Below, piece by piece: positions 1 to 8,091 of a stretch of DNA of 64,000 nucleotides (positions are counted from its first letter, which is position 1; the number at the start of each line of letters is the position of its first letter). The translations under genes and the position numbers were made by a program. Under the pieces are notes generated by a model. The model had not been told where the DNA came from, searched no databases, and saw nothing but the letters and a program-made list of their open reading frames with translations. Source of the stretch: Marinobacter sp. F4218 (GTDB lineage: Bacteria; Pseudomonadota; Gammaproteobacteria; Pseudomonadales; Oleiphilaceae); contig NZ_JAHZIL010000003.1 of the NCBI RefSeq assembly GCF_019443085.1, positions 806,001 to 870,000 on the forward strand. Reading direction: 5' to 3'.

Positions 1-119
1 GGATCCTTAACCGCTTTCCCCGCTTGCCGATAGAATTCTGCCCGCTGCTCATCTGAAAGCTCGCGAATCGCCTTTCTGAGCGAATCTTCCTCGGCATCAA
101 CTTCTTCTTGTTTCAACAT
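1..119 (-). CDS. Hypothetical protein, 5' part only (runs off the window)
   Basis: An open minus-strand frame starts at an ATG complementary to 117-119 and continues without a stop to the window edge, giving 39 residues that begin MLKQEEVDAEEDSL. It is acidic and helical-looking, and no family is recognised. The start lies inside the last codons of yidD (23-nt overlap), which suggests translational coupling in one operon with DUF4177 and yidD. Function is unknown. Confidence 0.5.
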   Translation of the reverse strand, partial: MLKQEEVDAEEDSLRKAIRELSDEQRAEFYRQAGKAVKD

Positions 120-354
120 GCTCGATATCCCAGGTGACCGGCTCGATGCATTTACAGATCGCGTCCGACCTGTTGCACCTACGAAGACGGTGAAAAGTTA
201 ATGCCAGGCCTTTGCGAAGACCGAATTGCCGGATAGCCTCTTCAGAATAGGCAGAGCAACTCGGTTCAAAATTGCAGTCGATGCCAAACCATCGGATGCC
301 GCCACCCGTTCGACGATAAAACCCGATGGCCTTCAGAGCTAACGTCTTCAGCAC
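97..354 (-). CDS. yidD: Membrane protein insertion efficiency factor YidD
   Basis: This 85-residue protein carries the family hallmark CNFEPSCSAYSEEAI (about residues 27-41) after a short amphipathic N-terminus, followed by a third conserved-type cysteine in RRCN. YidD proteins are small, peripherally membrane-associated factors that assist YidC-dependent insertion of inner-membrane proteins; they usually sit in the rnpA-yidD-yidC cluster. Here the gene is outside that context, downstream of a DUF4177 gene with a 3-nt gap, so it may be a second copy. The start is a GTG directly after the upstream stop and has no clear Shine-Dalgarno, consistent with coupling. Confidence 0.85.
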   Translation of the reverse strand: MLKTLALKAIGFYRRTGGGIRWFGIDCNFEPSCSAYSEEAIRQFGLRKGLALTFHRLRRCNRSDAICKCIEPVTWDIEHVETRRS

Positions 355-357
355 CTG

Positions 358-579
358 TTAGCGCCCCAACGTAACAATCACAGATTCACGCTGCCAAAAC
401 AGCCAGAAGCGCTTCATCTCCAGAACCTGGAATACAACCTGCCAACCTTCAGAAGCGTAGCGGTTCAGTTCCGCTTCAATTTTTTTCAGGGGCAAGCCGG
501 AGGAGCCCAGCAGCAATGTGCCACAGCCGCCCTCCGTGATATGGACCATCTTGTATTCGGTAAAACGCTGCTCCGTCAT
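358..579 (-). CDS. DUF4177-domain small protein
   Basis: A 73-residue protein starts MTEQRFTEYKMVHI and ends at a TAA 3 nt before yidD. The ATG at 579 is preceded by GGAG with about 5 nt spacing. The pattern of an N-terminal beta strand (EYKMVHI), then LNRYASEGWQVV and a C-terminal strand, is typical of DUF4177 proteins, whose function is unknown. The same frame stays open upstream through a thioredoxin-like stretch (580-783), but the ribosome-binding site argues that translation of this unit starts here. Confidence 0.7.
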   Translation of the reverse strand: MTEQRFTEYKMVHITEGGCGTLLLGSSGLPLKKIEAELNRYASEGWQVVFQVLEMKRFWLFWQRESVIVTLGR

Positions 580-783
580 AACATCTCCATTTTTTTGAGT
601 AAATCTGGGCCGCTCCAGAGCCGACCGCACCTCCCCCATGGAAAACACCCTCGCGAATTCCGCGAATCGCTGCCCGCCAAACCACAGCTGGACTACCGGC
701 AGGGAAAAAATACCGCGGGCCGCACACACCGGTGCGGCGGCTTCCTGGCAGACCCCATAGCCGGAACAAACCACTACTTCAGT
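580..783 (-). pseudogene. Thioredoxin-fold C-terminal remnant (tentative)
   Basis: Read on the minus strand in the frame of the DUF4177 gene, this stretch gives GIFSLPVVQLWFGGQRFAEF and then a GEVRSALER helix. That matches the cis-proline strand, the two last strands and the final helix of thioredoxins. The CxxC half is absent; upstream in this frame lies the terminator of the glycine-zipper gene. It could be a decayed thioredoxin gene or an unusual N-terminal extension of the DUF4177 protein from a GTG near 774. Confidence 0.35.
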
Positions 784-802
784 AGGTGGTTCAGGGTCGA
801 AA

Positions 803-833
803 AAAAAGCCTTCCCGTTGGAGAAAGGCTTTTT
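803..833 (-). terminator. Rho-independent terminator of the glycine-zipper gene
   Basis: A perfect 10-bp inverted repeat (803-812 with 824-833, AAAAAGCCTT/AAGGCTTTTT) lies 36 bp past the stop of the minus-strand gene at 869. Read on the minus strand it is followed by a run of T residues. Confidence 0.75.
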
Positions 834-868
834 GATGCGCACAGATCGAATGGCAGGCTTGTCGCGTT

Positions 869-1204
869 TCAGCAGTTGCCCTTTTTCGCCTGGCCCGGTG
901 GGCAGAAATGGCCACCAGACTTACGGTAAGACCGGCGATCGTCATAATCATAGTCATGACGACGGCGATCATGGTCGCGATAGTATTCTCTATCATGATC
1001 TCTAGTGGTAATGGCTGTTCCCGTTGCCGCACCGACGGCACCGCCGAGAATAGCACCGTCCCTGCCGCCTACTTCGTTGCCGATGGCAGCCCCGATTGCT
1101 CCGCCAATACCGCCACCCAGCGCAGCGTCGGCTGTGTCATCGGCAACGGCACCCAATGAGGTGGCACTCAGAGATAGAAAAACGAGCAGTGATTTCATAT
1201 TCAT
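869..1204 (-). CDS. Exported glycine-zipper protein
   Basis: The protein has an N-terminal signal peptide (MNMKSLLVFLSLSATSLGAVA, cleavage about residue 22). A glycine-zipper segment follows, with repeated GGxxG/GAAxG spacing over about residues 30-62, then a charged tail rich in Arg, His, Asp and Tyr ending in a Cys-containing GGHFCPPGQAKKGNC. Glycine-zipper modules of this type occur in small envelope proteins that associate with or insert into membranes. The precise role is unknown. The start could be either of two ATGs at 1204 and 1198. A strong terminator follows the gene. Confidence 0.65.
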   Translation of the reverse strand: MNMKSLLVFLSLSATSLGAVADDTADAALGGGIGGAIGAAIGNEVGGRDGAILGGAVGAATGTAITTRDHDREYYRDHDRRRHDYDYDDRRSYRKSGGHFCPPGQAKKGNC

Positions 1205-1379
1205 TGGTGTAAATCCCATTGTTCAGGTGGTCTGACCTGCCCGGTATGACGGGTAGGAATCCAGTATCTCCATCCTCCCATCAGTCACGTACCAGGTTTG
1301 TGAACCACTCCGAGAATATCAGAAATACACGCGATTCCACCCTTACCTTTTATTTATATTTCAATATGTTACAAAGTGT

Positions 1380-1423
1380 AAAGGGGCAGACTGACCCTCC
1401 TGAAGTCAATCCGCCCCCTTTTG
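1380..1423 (-). terminator. Imperfect hairpin downstream of the alanine symporter gene
   Basis: AAAGGGG...GACTGAC pairs with GTCAAT...CCCCCTTT around a short loop, 22 bp past the symporter stop. The T-run on the minus strand is short (TTT), so termination is likely but not certain. The rest of 1205-1444 shows nothing else recognisable. Confidence 0.5.
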
Positions 1424-1444
1424 ATCATGCGCCAGCGTCTGGCC

Positions 1445-2833
1445 TCAGGAACCGGCTCCCGAGGATTCCACGGGCACACCCAGCGCCTGGCGCTCGAAGT
1501 AATCCCGCGTCAATCGGAAGACCACCGGGCTGAGGGCAACGATGGCAATCAGGTTGGGCAAGGCCATCAGCGCATTCAGCGTATCGGCCACCAACCAGAC
1601 AAAATCCAGGCTGAGAACCGCGCCGAGGGGAACGGCGAGGATCCACAGCACCCGAAATGGCTTGATCGCCCGGGTGCCAAACAGGAACTCCACACATTTC
1701 TCGCCATAGAACGACCAGCCCAGGATGGTGCTGAAGGCGAACAACGCCAACGCGATGGCGACCAGATAGTTCCCCACCCCCGGCAAGGCAAGACCGAAGG
1801 CCGCCGAGGTCAATGCGGCGCCGGACTCGCCGGAATCCCAGATACCGGAGGTGACAATCACCAGGCCGGTGACCGAGCAGACGACCAGGGTGTCCAGCAG
1901 GGTACCCAGCATGGCAATCAACCCCTGACGAACCGGATCCCGGGTCTTGGCGGCCGCATGGGCGATGGGGGCAGAGCCCAGGCCGGCCTCGTTGGAAAAC
2001 ACACCACGGGCGACACCGAAGCGAATGGCCGCCCAAACGGCCGCCCCGGCAAAGCCACCTTGCGCCGCGTGCCCTGAAAACGCACTCTCAAGGATCAGCG
2101 CCATGGCCGGGCCAATCTGATCGGCATTGATGGCAAGCACCACCAGGCCCGCCAGGATGTAGGCGACGGCCATGACCGGCACCAGTTTGCCGGCCACTGA
2201 GCCGATGCGCCGGATTCCGCCCATCAACACGGCTCCAACCAGTACCATCACTACCAGGCCGGTCACCAGTTCGGGCACGCCAAAGTTGGTTTCCATGACC
2301 TGGGCAACGGAGTTGGATTGAACCGTGTTACCAATACCAAATCCGGCCACGGCACCAAAGATCGCAAACGCGGAACCCAGCCAGGCCCAGCGCCGGCCAA
2401 GGCCGTTCTTCAGGTAGTACATCGGGCCCCCGACATGGTTGCCCTCCTCATCCACTTCACGGAACCGCACGGCCAACACCGCTTCCGAATACTTGGTGGC
2501 CATACCCACCAGGGCGGTCACCCACATCCAGAAAAGCGCGCCCGGGCCGCCGAGGAACACCGCCGTGGCAACGCCCGCAATATTCCCGGTGCCAACCGTG
2601 GCCGCCATGGCGGTCATCAACGCCTGGAAAGGCGACACCTCACCGGTCTGCTCTTCATCCTTACCGACCTTGACGCCGCCGGCGAGCAGTTTGAACCCGG
2701 TGCCGATGCGCAGGATCGGCATCAGTTTCAGGCCAAGACTCATAAAAAAGCCCACGCCCAGAATGAGAATGAGCATGGGCCACCCCCAGACGATGGCGTT
2801 AATGTCCCCTAATACAGAACTCACAGAATCCAT
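1445..2833 (-). CDS. Sodium:alanine/glycine symporter (AGCS family)
   Basis: A 462-residue polytopic inner-membrane protein with about ten hydrophobic segments. The family block GTGNIAGVATA sits at residues 81-91 and is followed by the GGPGALFWMW helix typical of AGCS transporters. These proteins co-import alanine or glycine with Na+. The gene lies directly downstream of alanine dehydrogenase on the same strand (about 50 bp apart), so uptake and deamination of alanine are probably co-expressed under the divergent Lrp-type regulator. A second AGCS paralogue is at 35855-37333. Confidence 0.93.
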   Translation of the reverse strand: MDSVSSVLGDINAIVWGWPMLILILGVGFFMSLGLKLMPILRIGTGFKLLAGGVKVGKDEEQTGEVSPFQALMTAMAATVGTGNIAGVATAVFLGGPGALFWMWVTALVGMATKYSEAVLAVRFREVDEEGNHVGGPMYYLKNGLGRRWAWLGSAFAIFGAVAGFGIGNTVQSNSVAQVMETNFGVPELVTGLVVMVLVGAVLMGGIRRIGSVAGKLVPVMAVAYILAGLVVLAINADQIGPAMALILESAFSGHAAQGGFAGAAVWAAIRFGVARGVFSNEAGLGSAPIAHAAAKTRDPVRQGLIAMLGTLLDTLVVCSVTGLVIVTSGIWDSGESGAALTSAAFGLALPGVGNYLVAIALALFAFSTILGWSFYGEKCVEFLFGTRAIKPFRVLWILAVPLGAVLSLDFVWLVADTLNALMALPNLIAIVALSPVVFRLTRDYFERQALGVPVESSGAGS

Positions 2834-2882
2834 TGGATCAATACCTCTTGTTGTTGTCGTATGGTGTTTAGAGCGTTAAGGA

Positions 2883-4007
2883 TCAGTGCATCAGTGCCAG
2901 CCCCTGATCCGGGGTGATGGAGTCGATACCCTGGGCCGCACCTACCGATGGGCAGGTCAGCACGCCATTGACCACGTTCAAACCGTTCAGCAGCCCCGCG
3001 CTGTCTGCCAGTGCCCGGGGGGCCCCTTTGTTGGCAATCTGAAGGACATAGGGCAGCGTGGCGTTGTTCAGGGCGTAACTGGAGGTTCGGGCCACCGCGC
3101 CGGGCATGTTGGCCACGCAGTAATGAACCACGCCATCCACGATGAAGGTGGGCTCGGCGTGGGTTGTCGGCGTTGAGGTTTCAAAGCAACCGCCCTGGTC
3201 GATGGCCACATCCACCACCGCCGCGCCGGGCTTCATGCGGGAAATCAGCTCGCGACTGACCAGCTTGGGCGCGGCCGCCCCCGGGATCAGCACACCACCA
3301 ATGACCAGATCCGCCTGCGACACGGCGTCCGCAACGGCCTTCGAGGAAGAAAACAGGGTCTGGACCCGATTACCAAACACCGCATCGAATCGGCGCAACA
3401 CGGAAATGGAGGTGTCCAGCACAGTGACTCGGGCGCCCATCCCGACCGCCATCTGGGTGGCGTTGAACCCCACCACGCCGCCGCCAATCACCACCACCGT
3501 GGCCGCGTTCACACCGGGAACACCCCCCAGCAGCAGCCCCCGACCTTCCCGGGAACTCTCAAGGCAGTGAGCGCCGGCCTGAATGCTCATACGGCCCGCC
3601 ACTTCCGACATGGGCGCCAGCAGCGGCAACGCGCCGTTACTGTCAGTCACGGTCTCATAGGCGATGCAGGTAGCGCCGCTGGCCAGGAGGTCTTTGGTCT
3701 GAGGTACGTCCGGCGCCAGATGCAGGTAGGTAAACAGCGTGTGGTGAGGCCGCAGCAGGGCCCGCTCGCTGGCCTGTGGCTCCTTGACCTTGACGATCAT
3801 CTCCGCCTGTTCGAAGACGGCTTCGGCCGACGGGACCAGCCTGGCGCCTGCTGACTCGTATTGTTCATCGGTAAGATCGATACCCGCACCGGCACCGGTC
3901 TGCACCACCACCGAATGGCCCTGGGCAACCAACTCATGGACCGCCTCTGGCGTCAGTCCAACCCGGAATTCATTGTTTTTGATCTCTTTGGGTACACCCA
4001 CAATCAT
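2883..4007 (-). CDS. ald: Alanine dehydrogenase
   Basis: The 374-residue protein starts MIVGVPKEIKNNEFRVGL, the diagnostic N-terminus of NAD-dependent L-alanine dehydrogenases, which interconvert L-alanine and pyruvate plus ammonia. The expected substrate-binding Lys is in IVKVKEPQ and the catalytic His in FTYLHLAPD. A Rossmann NAD site follows (VVVIGGGVVGFNATQMA). The start was chosen at 4007 because AGGAG lies 9 nt upstream; the ATG at 4013 is only 3 nt from it. It pairs with the adjacent symporter and the divergent Lrp-family gene. Confidence 0.95.
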   Translation of the reverse strand: MIVGVPKEIKNNEFRVGLTPEAVHELVAQGHSVVVQTGAGAGIDLTDEQYESAGARLVPSAEAVFEQAEMIVKVKEPQASERALLRPHHTLFTYLHLAPDVPQTKDLLASGATCIAYETVTDSNGALPLLAPMSEVAGRMSIQAGAHCLESSREGRGLLLGGVPGVNAATVVVIGGGVVGFNATQMAVGMGARVTVLDTSISVLRRFDAVFGNRVQTLFSSSKAVADAVSQADLVIGGVLIPGAAAPKLVSRELISRMKPGAAVVDVAIDQGGCFETSTPTTHAEPTFIVDGVVHYCVANMPGAVARTSSYALNNATLPYVLQIANKGAPRALADSAGLLNGLNVVNGVLTCPSVGAAQGIDSITPDQGLALMH

Positions 4008-4013
4008 AGGCAT

Positions 4014-4196
4014 TTGCTCCTGTCGGGCAGTGAATGAACGCGACCCACGGGTCACGCTGACGTTTTAAAGTCTAATCAGGGCCGACAGGATAAAATCCCG
4101 AATAAAACTACTAATTCATTATTTGATCCTTTTGTTTTCTCAACTACAGTATTTTCTTCTATTTCGGCGAAACTTACTGGTATGAGGAGCAACGCC
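4014..4196. promoter_or_regulatory. A+T-rich divergent ald/lrp control region
   Basis: This region between the divergent ald and Lrp-type genes is strikingly A+T-rich (4090-4165), unlike the surrounding coding DNA. Lrp-type proteins favour such DNA. No single palindrome stands out, and promoter elements could not be assigned with confidence. Confidence 0.4.
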
Positions 4197-4685
4197 ATGC
4201 GGAAACTGGACCGTATCGACCTGGCCATCCTGGATGAGCTGCAGAACAACTCGAAGATCACCAATCACGAGTTGTCCAACCGGGTGAACCTGAGCCCGAC
4301 GCCCTGCCTGGAAAGAGTCCGGAAGCTCGAACGGGACGGCTATATCAAGAACTACCGTGCCATCCTCAACGCCCGTAAATTGGGCATCGGCCTCACGGTG
4401 TTTGTCGAGATCAGCCTGACCCGAACCGGCCCGGACGTGTTCGCACAGTTCAAGGAGGCCGCCATCGACGTTCCGGAAGTCCAGGAGTGCCACCTGGTGT
4501 CCGGCAATTTCGATTACCTGATCAAGGCCCGGGTGGCGGATGTCGAGCACTACCGTTCGCTGTTGGGCGCAACCATCCTGGCGCTGCCGGGGGTGAATGA
4601 TTCACGGAGCTACATCGTCATGGAGACCGTGACGGAAGGGCAGGTATTGAGCATGAAGAGTGTTATGGAGCATGGCGTCGGCTGA
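4197..4685 (+). CDS. Lrp/AsnC-family transcriptional regulator
   Basis: A 162-residue protein with an N-terminal winged HTH (LDRIDLAILDELQNNSKITN...LSPTPCLERVRKLERDGYI, about residues 4-55) and a C-terminal RAM ligand-binding domain (about 70-145). The length and layout are typical of Lrp/AsnC proteins. The second ATG (4197) is preferred over 4182 because GAGGAG lies 7 nt before it. It is divergent from ald across an A+T-rich 190-bp region, the usual position for an alanine-responsive activator of ald. This role is inferred from context. Confidence 0.9.
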   Translation: MRKLDRIDLAILDELQNNSKITNHELSNRVNLSPTPCLERVRKLERDGYIKNYRAILNARKLGIGLTVFVEISLTRTGPDVFAQFKEAAIDVPEVQECHLVSGNFDYLIKARVADVEHYRSLLGATILALPGVNDSRSYIVMETVTEGQVLSMKSVMEHGVG

Positions 4686-4714
4686 TGGCAATGAATCTGC
4701 CCCAGCTTTTGCCT

Positions 4715-5605
4715 TCACCGGAAAAACCGGGCCAGGAAATCAAGCTGATCTTCGATTGACTGATCCAGAGCTTCGCCCCGATAAACATCAAAATGACCGA
4801 CCGGATAGTGCTTCACTTCCGCGTTCGGCATTCTCTCTGCCGCTTTGGCCGCAACACTCGCCGGGGCGACCGTATCCTGGTCGCAAATCAACACCAGTGC
4901 CGGGCAGGTGACTTTGCTGGCCAACCGGATGGGCCGGAAAAAGGGAAACGCGTAACTCACGCCCGCTGCAACGTAATTCGACGCATTATCGGCCAGCAAA
5001 GGAACATACCCCTCCTGGCAGTCCTCAGCCGTCATCATGCCCAACTCGCCGGGGCGGCCTGCCGACGCAACGTACCGGGGAGACATCCCCAGCCCACGAC
5101 GAAGCCAGTCGACCGTTCCGTGCCAGGTCAGGCGCATCGCCTGCATAGGGCCGGCATAACCGACAACACCCAGCAAAGACGCCAGACCATCCATCATCGG
5201 GCATTGGGAGATGGTGCATTGCACGTTTCCATCCTTTGCCGCAGCCGCAATCACGAGCCCGCCAGAAAACGACGCCCCCCACAGGCAAATACGGCTCCCA
5301 TCGATACGATCCAGCTGCCGCGCAAAATTCAGTGCCGCCAGCCAATCTGCCACTTCCTTCCGAGGGCTCAGCGTCTGTCGTGGCTGACCGTCACTTTCAC
5401 CGAAATGGCGGTAGTCAAAGGCAAAGACCGCATAACCCGCATTGCAGAAGGCTTCTTTAAACGGTGCCAGACCACTGGCATGAGTCAGCCCAAAACCATG
5501 CGCCATCACGACACACGGTAAACTTTTACTGTCGGCATCCGGGGTGTAAAGAACACCGCGACAGGTTGTACCGTGACTCGGAAATTCCAGTGGGGTTTCG
5601 ATCAT
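4715..5605 (-). CDS. Alpha/beta-hydrolase family protein
   Basis: A 296-residue protein with the alpha/beta-hydrolase layout. An oxyanion-hole AHGFG follows the third strand (about residue 35), the nucleophile block WGASFSGG is near residue 109-116, an acidic residue sits in ICDQDTVAP and the histidine in VGHFDVY. It resembles dienelactone-hydrolase or X-Pro dipeptidyl-peptidase-like esterases of unassigned substrate. The ATG at 5605 has GAGGG about 5 nt upstream and is preferred over the ATG at 5623, which overlaps the end of the HAD phosphatase gene. The two genes are almost certainly cotranscribed. Confidence 0.85.
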   Translation of the reverse strand: MIETPLEFPSHGTTCRGVLYTPDADSKSLPCVVMAHGFGLTHASGLAPFKEAFCNAGYAVFAFDYRHFGESDGQPRQTLSPRKEVADWLAALNFARQLDRIDGSRICLWGASFSGGLVIAAAAKDGNVQCTISQCPMMDGLASLLGVVGYAGPMQAMRLTWHGTVDWLRRGLGMSPRYVASAGRPGELGMMTAEDCQEGYVPLLADNASNYVAAGVSYAFPFFRPIRLASKVTCPALVLICDQDTVAPASVAAKAAERMPNAEVKHYPVGHFDVYRGEALDQSIEDQLDFLARFFR

Positions 5606-5619
5606 GTTAATCCCTCGTT

Positions 5620-6387
5620 TCATTGAACTTTGAGCCAGTGTGATGCCACAGCGGCGATATCGTCGAAAACACCGGCGCCGAGTTCCGCGGCCCGGGCTCC
5701 ATCCGATTCCTGATACTTGCCCGTTTTCACCAGCGCCGCCTGGAGCCCCGCCTTCCGGGCGCCGCCAATATCCGCTTCCACATCGTCGCCGATCATCAGG
5801 CAGTCGCCCGGCGCCAGCCCCATGCTGTCACAGGCCTCCTGGAACATGACCTCGCCGGGCTTGCCAATGATGGTGGCCTCCACCCCGGCCGCATACTCCA
5901 GGGCGCGAATGAAGGGGCCGGCATCCAGGTGCAGGCCGTCGGATGCCTTGAAGTAACGGTTCATGCCCACCGCCAGCAGGGGCGCGCCCTCCATCAGCAG
6001 AGCGAAGGCCTGATCCAGCCGACGGTAATCGAAGCGTTCACCGGCATCACAGACCACGACTGCATCTGCATCGGAAAATGAAGCCGGTTCGAACTCCTCC
6101 TCAATGTCAGGATGCACCAGCAGCCAGGCTTTAAGTTTCCGGGCCTTCACGTAACGCGCGACAGCGGCCGGTGCCGTCAGCACTTCTTTCTCATCGACCT
6201 CGAAACCCAGTTCGCGGAGTTGGTCCAGCACTGCCCGGGACGGCTTGCGGGAAGTGTTGGTGAGAAAGCGGCATGGCACTCCCGCCTCGCGGACCTTTGC
6301 AATGGCTTCCCGAGCGCCGGTGACGACCTCTCCCCCTTCGTGGAGCACACCGGAAATGTCGATACAGAGTCCCTGGGGTTTTGGCAT
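5620..6387 (-). CDS. HAD-superfamily phosphatase, LHPP-like (TIGR01458-type)
   Basis: The 255-residue protein begins MPKPQGLCIDISGVLHEGG. The motif I variant DISGV is typical of the phospholysine/phosphohistidine inorganic pyrophosphatase branch of the HAD family. The FLTNTSRK motif II and the C-terminal MIGDDVEADIGGARKAG motif IV are intact. It is probably a cytoplasmic phosphatase, substrate unknown. GAGG lies 9 nt before the start at 6387. The first codons and upstream DNA (6365-6415) are duplicated at 8092-8142, next to the Rho-like gene. Confidence 0.88.
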   Translation of the reverse strand: MPKPQGLCIDISGVLHEGGEVVTGAREAIAKVREAGVPCRFLTNTSRKPSRAVLDQLRELGFEVDEKEVLTAPAAVARYVKARKLKAWLLVHPDIEEEFEPASFSDADAVVVCDAGERFDYRRLDQAFALLMEGAPLLAVGMNRYFKASDGLHLDAGPFIRALEYAAGVEATIIGKPGEVMFQEACDSMGLAPGDCLMIGDDVEADIGGARKAGLQAALVKTGKYQESDGARAAELGAGVFDDIAAVASHWLKVQ

Positions 6388-6415
6388 GGCGTTGGGCCTC
6401 AACCTGATTTCGGAG
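6365..6415 (+). repeat. 51-bp direct repeat, copy 1 (HAD gene 5' end)
   Basis: This segment covers the first codons and ribosome-binding region of the HAD phosphatase gene. It recurs at 8092-8142 with 49 of 51 identical positions by eye, in the same orientation, so the two copies bracket about 1.7 kb that includes the Rho-like gene. Confidence 0.9.
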
Positions 6416-6442
6416 ATAGAAAAGCGCGGCTTCCTCCGGTTT
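6416..6442 (+). repeat. 27-bp match to the interior of the 8220-8609 gene
   Basis: The 27 bp starting ATAGAAAAGCGCGGCTTCC are identical to 8379-8405, which lies inside the coding region of the small membrane protein gene. The copy directly abuts the 51-bp direct repeat and appears to be an orphan gene fragment. Confidence 0.85.
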
Positions 6443-6467
6443 CTGGAAGCGGCGGACCGGATGGATC

Positions 6468-6562
6468 AAACCGGCAGTTCAATAATTTCACACGCGACAC
6501 GGTCTTCGGTCACCTCCAGCCGCCCTACCGTGATTGGAAGAGTATAGCGCCGGGGGCCGGCG
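6468..6562 (-). pseudogene. C-terminal tail of a metallophosphoesterase gene (fragment 1)
   Basis: Minus-strand translation gives GPRRYTLPITVGRLEVTEDR and then an IIELPV ending. This is clearly homologous to the end of the fragment at 10101-10361 (GPRRFTLPITVGRLEVTEDD). Nothing upstream in frame matches the rest of a phosphoesterase, so only about the last 30 codons survive. The two fragments differ at roughly a fifth of positions, so they are diverged paralogues and not a recent copy. Confidence 0.65.
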
Positions 6563-6605
6563 TCAGCAGTCGCCTGGTTACAGCTGGCCCAACAGTATTT
6601 CGGCG

Positions 6606-6935
6606 CTACCGTATGACGTCCCGCAGGGACCGCTCAATCTGACCACCACAGTAGGCCTTACCCAACTCCTTTCGCTGATCCTCAAGAAAAGGCCTGATCG
6701 ACGGATGGTCCTCCACTCGTTGGCAGAGACCCGCCACCCGGGGGGCGTTGTGTTCCAGATCTGCGGCGAGTTCCGGAAAGCTGTGGACGAGGGTGCCAAA
6801 CAATGCAGCAGTTGCGATATCGGCCACCGTGAGCCTGGAGCCCAGCAGATAGCCCGCGTCCGGATTGAGGAGGTGTTGCGCAGGCTCGTCGGGAAGAAAA
6901 TGGTAGGCCTTCGCCGAAAGCCAGGTCTGTTCAAC
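6606..6935 (-). pseudogene. Glutathione S-transferase C-terminal remnant
   Basis: The minus-strand frame from an in-frame TGA (6936-6938) to the stop at 6606 encodes about 108 residues. It includes AYHFLPDEPAQHLLNPDAGY, the hallmark LTVADIATAAL and RVEDHPSIRPFLEDQ, which together match the all-helical C-terminal domain of GSTs. The thioredoxin-like N-terminal domain is missing. An internal GTG could start a shorter peptide, but this reads as a 5'-truncated relic in an area with several gene fragments. Confidence 0.75.
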
Positions 6936-6983
6936 TCAATGCCGCTGGTTTAGCAACCTGGTTTCAAAAGCCGACAATGTTAG

Positions 6984-7022
6984 GGAAAACCGGGGCTGAA
7001 AATAGATCTGTCCCGGTTTTCC
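6984..7022 (-). terminator. Repeat-derived hairpin ending the Rho-like gene
   Basis: GGAAAACCGGG (6984-6994) and CCCGGTTTTCC (7012-7022) form a perfect 11-bp stem just beyond the stop of the Rho-like gene at 7030. The right half belongs to a 25-bp repeat (6998-7022) that is identical to 12722-12746. The T-tract is short (TTTT), so the termination role is inferred. Confidence 0.55.
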
Positions 7023-7029
7023 TACTTCA

Positions 7030-7995
7030 TCATCCTGGCCCGGGGATATTTTTCAGAAGCTCGGCATTTGTGGGGTACTTCTCAAGCAGCTCAACCAGCT
7101 TTTTTGTGCCCTCCAGCGGTTTGAGACCGCCAAGCGCCCGGCGCAATGCTCTTATTTTGTCTAAATCTTTTGGATCCAACAGCAGCTCTTCACGGCGTGT
7201 ACTGCTTTTCGAAATATCCAGCGCGGGAAAGATTCGCTGATTCGCAACGTCTCTCGACAAAACCAGCTCCATGTTCCCCGTGCCCTTGAATTCCTCAAAG
7301 ATAACCTGGTCCATACGGCTGCCGGTATCCACCAAAACGGTTGCCAAAATGGTCAGCGAGCCGCCATTCTCAATGTTTCGTGCAGCGCCAAACAACCTCC
7401 GCGGGATCTCCATCGCTCGTGCATCCATCCCGCCAGACATAGTACGACCGCTGCCCTTTCGCTCCGCATTATGCACACGCGAAAGCCTCGTGAGAGAATC
7501 AATCACAATCATGACGTTGTGACCCTCGCCAGCTTGTTGGCGGGCGATATCAAGAAGCTCATCGGCAACGCGAACGTGATGAGCATAGCTTTCATCCGAA
7601 GAAGAAGCGTGTACCTCAGCCGGGACGCTACGCCTGAAATCAGTGACCTCTTCGGGTCGCTCATCTACCAATAACGCGTAAAGTTTAATCTCGGGATACG
7701 CCTTTCCCACCGCCTGGCAAATATGTTTTAAAATCGTCGATTTTCCAGACCCCGGCGGTGCAACTATCAAACCTCGCTGCCCCATTCCAATCGGCGTGAT
7801 CAAATCCATCGCGCGCACCGTGAGTTTTTCTGAACCTGACTCCAAGCGAATCCCCGGCGTTGGATTGATAGCCACAGCATTTAAAAAACGTTTTTGTGGA
7901 TCAGCCTCAACTTCAACCATAGCTTCGGCTTCCTCAGCCACTGGTTTAGCATCTTTGTTTCGTTTTCGGGTTAAACTTAATGTCTTTCTCGTCAT
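7030..7995 (-). CDS. Rho-like ATPase lacking the N-terminal RNA-binding domain
   Basis: The 321-residue protein matches the C-terminal RecA-type motor of transcription termination factor Rho. It has the [20 protein letters not shown] entry, Walker [10 protein letters not shown] (about residues 79-87), [17 protein letters not shown], Walker [11 protein letters not shown], a Q-loop region [13 protein letters not shown], and the R-loop segment [15 protein letters not shown]. Canonical Rho is about 420 residues and starts with a helical bundle and a cold-shock OB-fold that binds rut RNA; here these are replaced by about 40 charged residues (KRKRNKD, then Glu-rich). The start at 7995 has only a weak Shine-Dalgarno, and GTTTGATAG is repeated at 8000-8008 and 8014-8022 just upstream. 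It is probably an accessory paralogue; the function is unknown. Confidence 0.85.
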   Translation of the reverse strand: MTRKTLSLTRKRNKDAKPVAEEAEAMVEVEADPQKRFLNAVAINPTPGIRLESGSEKLTVRAMDLITPIGMGQRGLIVAPPGSGKSTILKHICQAVGKAYPEIKLYALLVDERPEEVTDFRRSVPAEVHASSSDESYAHHVRVADELLDIARQQAGEGHNVMIVIDSLTRLSRVHNAERKGSGRTMSGGMDARAMEIPRRLFGAARNIENGGSLTILATVLVDTGSRMDQVIFEEFKGTGNMELVLSRDVANQRIFPALDISKSSTRREELLLDPKDLDKIRALRRALGGLKPLEGTKKLVELLEKYPTNAELLKNIPGPG

Positions 7996-8067
7996 GATTG
8001 TTTGATAGCTCTCGTTTGATAGATATTTTTCGAAATGGGCTGATAACGTCAAAAAAACAGTGTGCAC

Positions 8068-8091
8068 AAAATAAGTCGGTCCCGGTTTTTT
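8068..8091 (+). repeat. Degenerate copy of the 25-bp GTCCCGGTTTTC repeat
   Basis: AAAATAAGTCGGTCCCGGTTTT resembles the 25-bp unit at 6998-7022 and 12722-12746 and abuts the second 51-bp direct-repeat copy. A further weak copy is at about 8643-8660. Confidence 0.6.

Noticed and set aside
358..1056. A single 232-residue minus-strand protein
   Set aside because: Its middle part crosses a strong terminator and its N-terminal part overlaps the glycine-zipper gene; a good ribosome-binding site supports a separate start at 579.
6578..6934. A 118-residue minus-strand protein overlapping the GST relic
   Set aside because: Its translation has no family pattern, while the adjacent frame carries clear GST C-terminal motifs.
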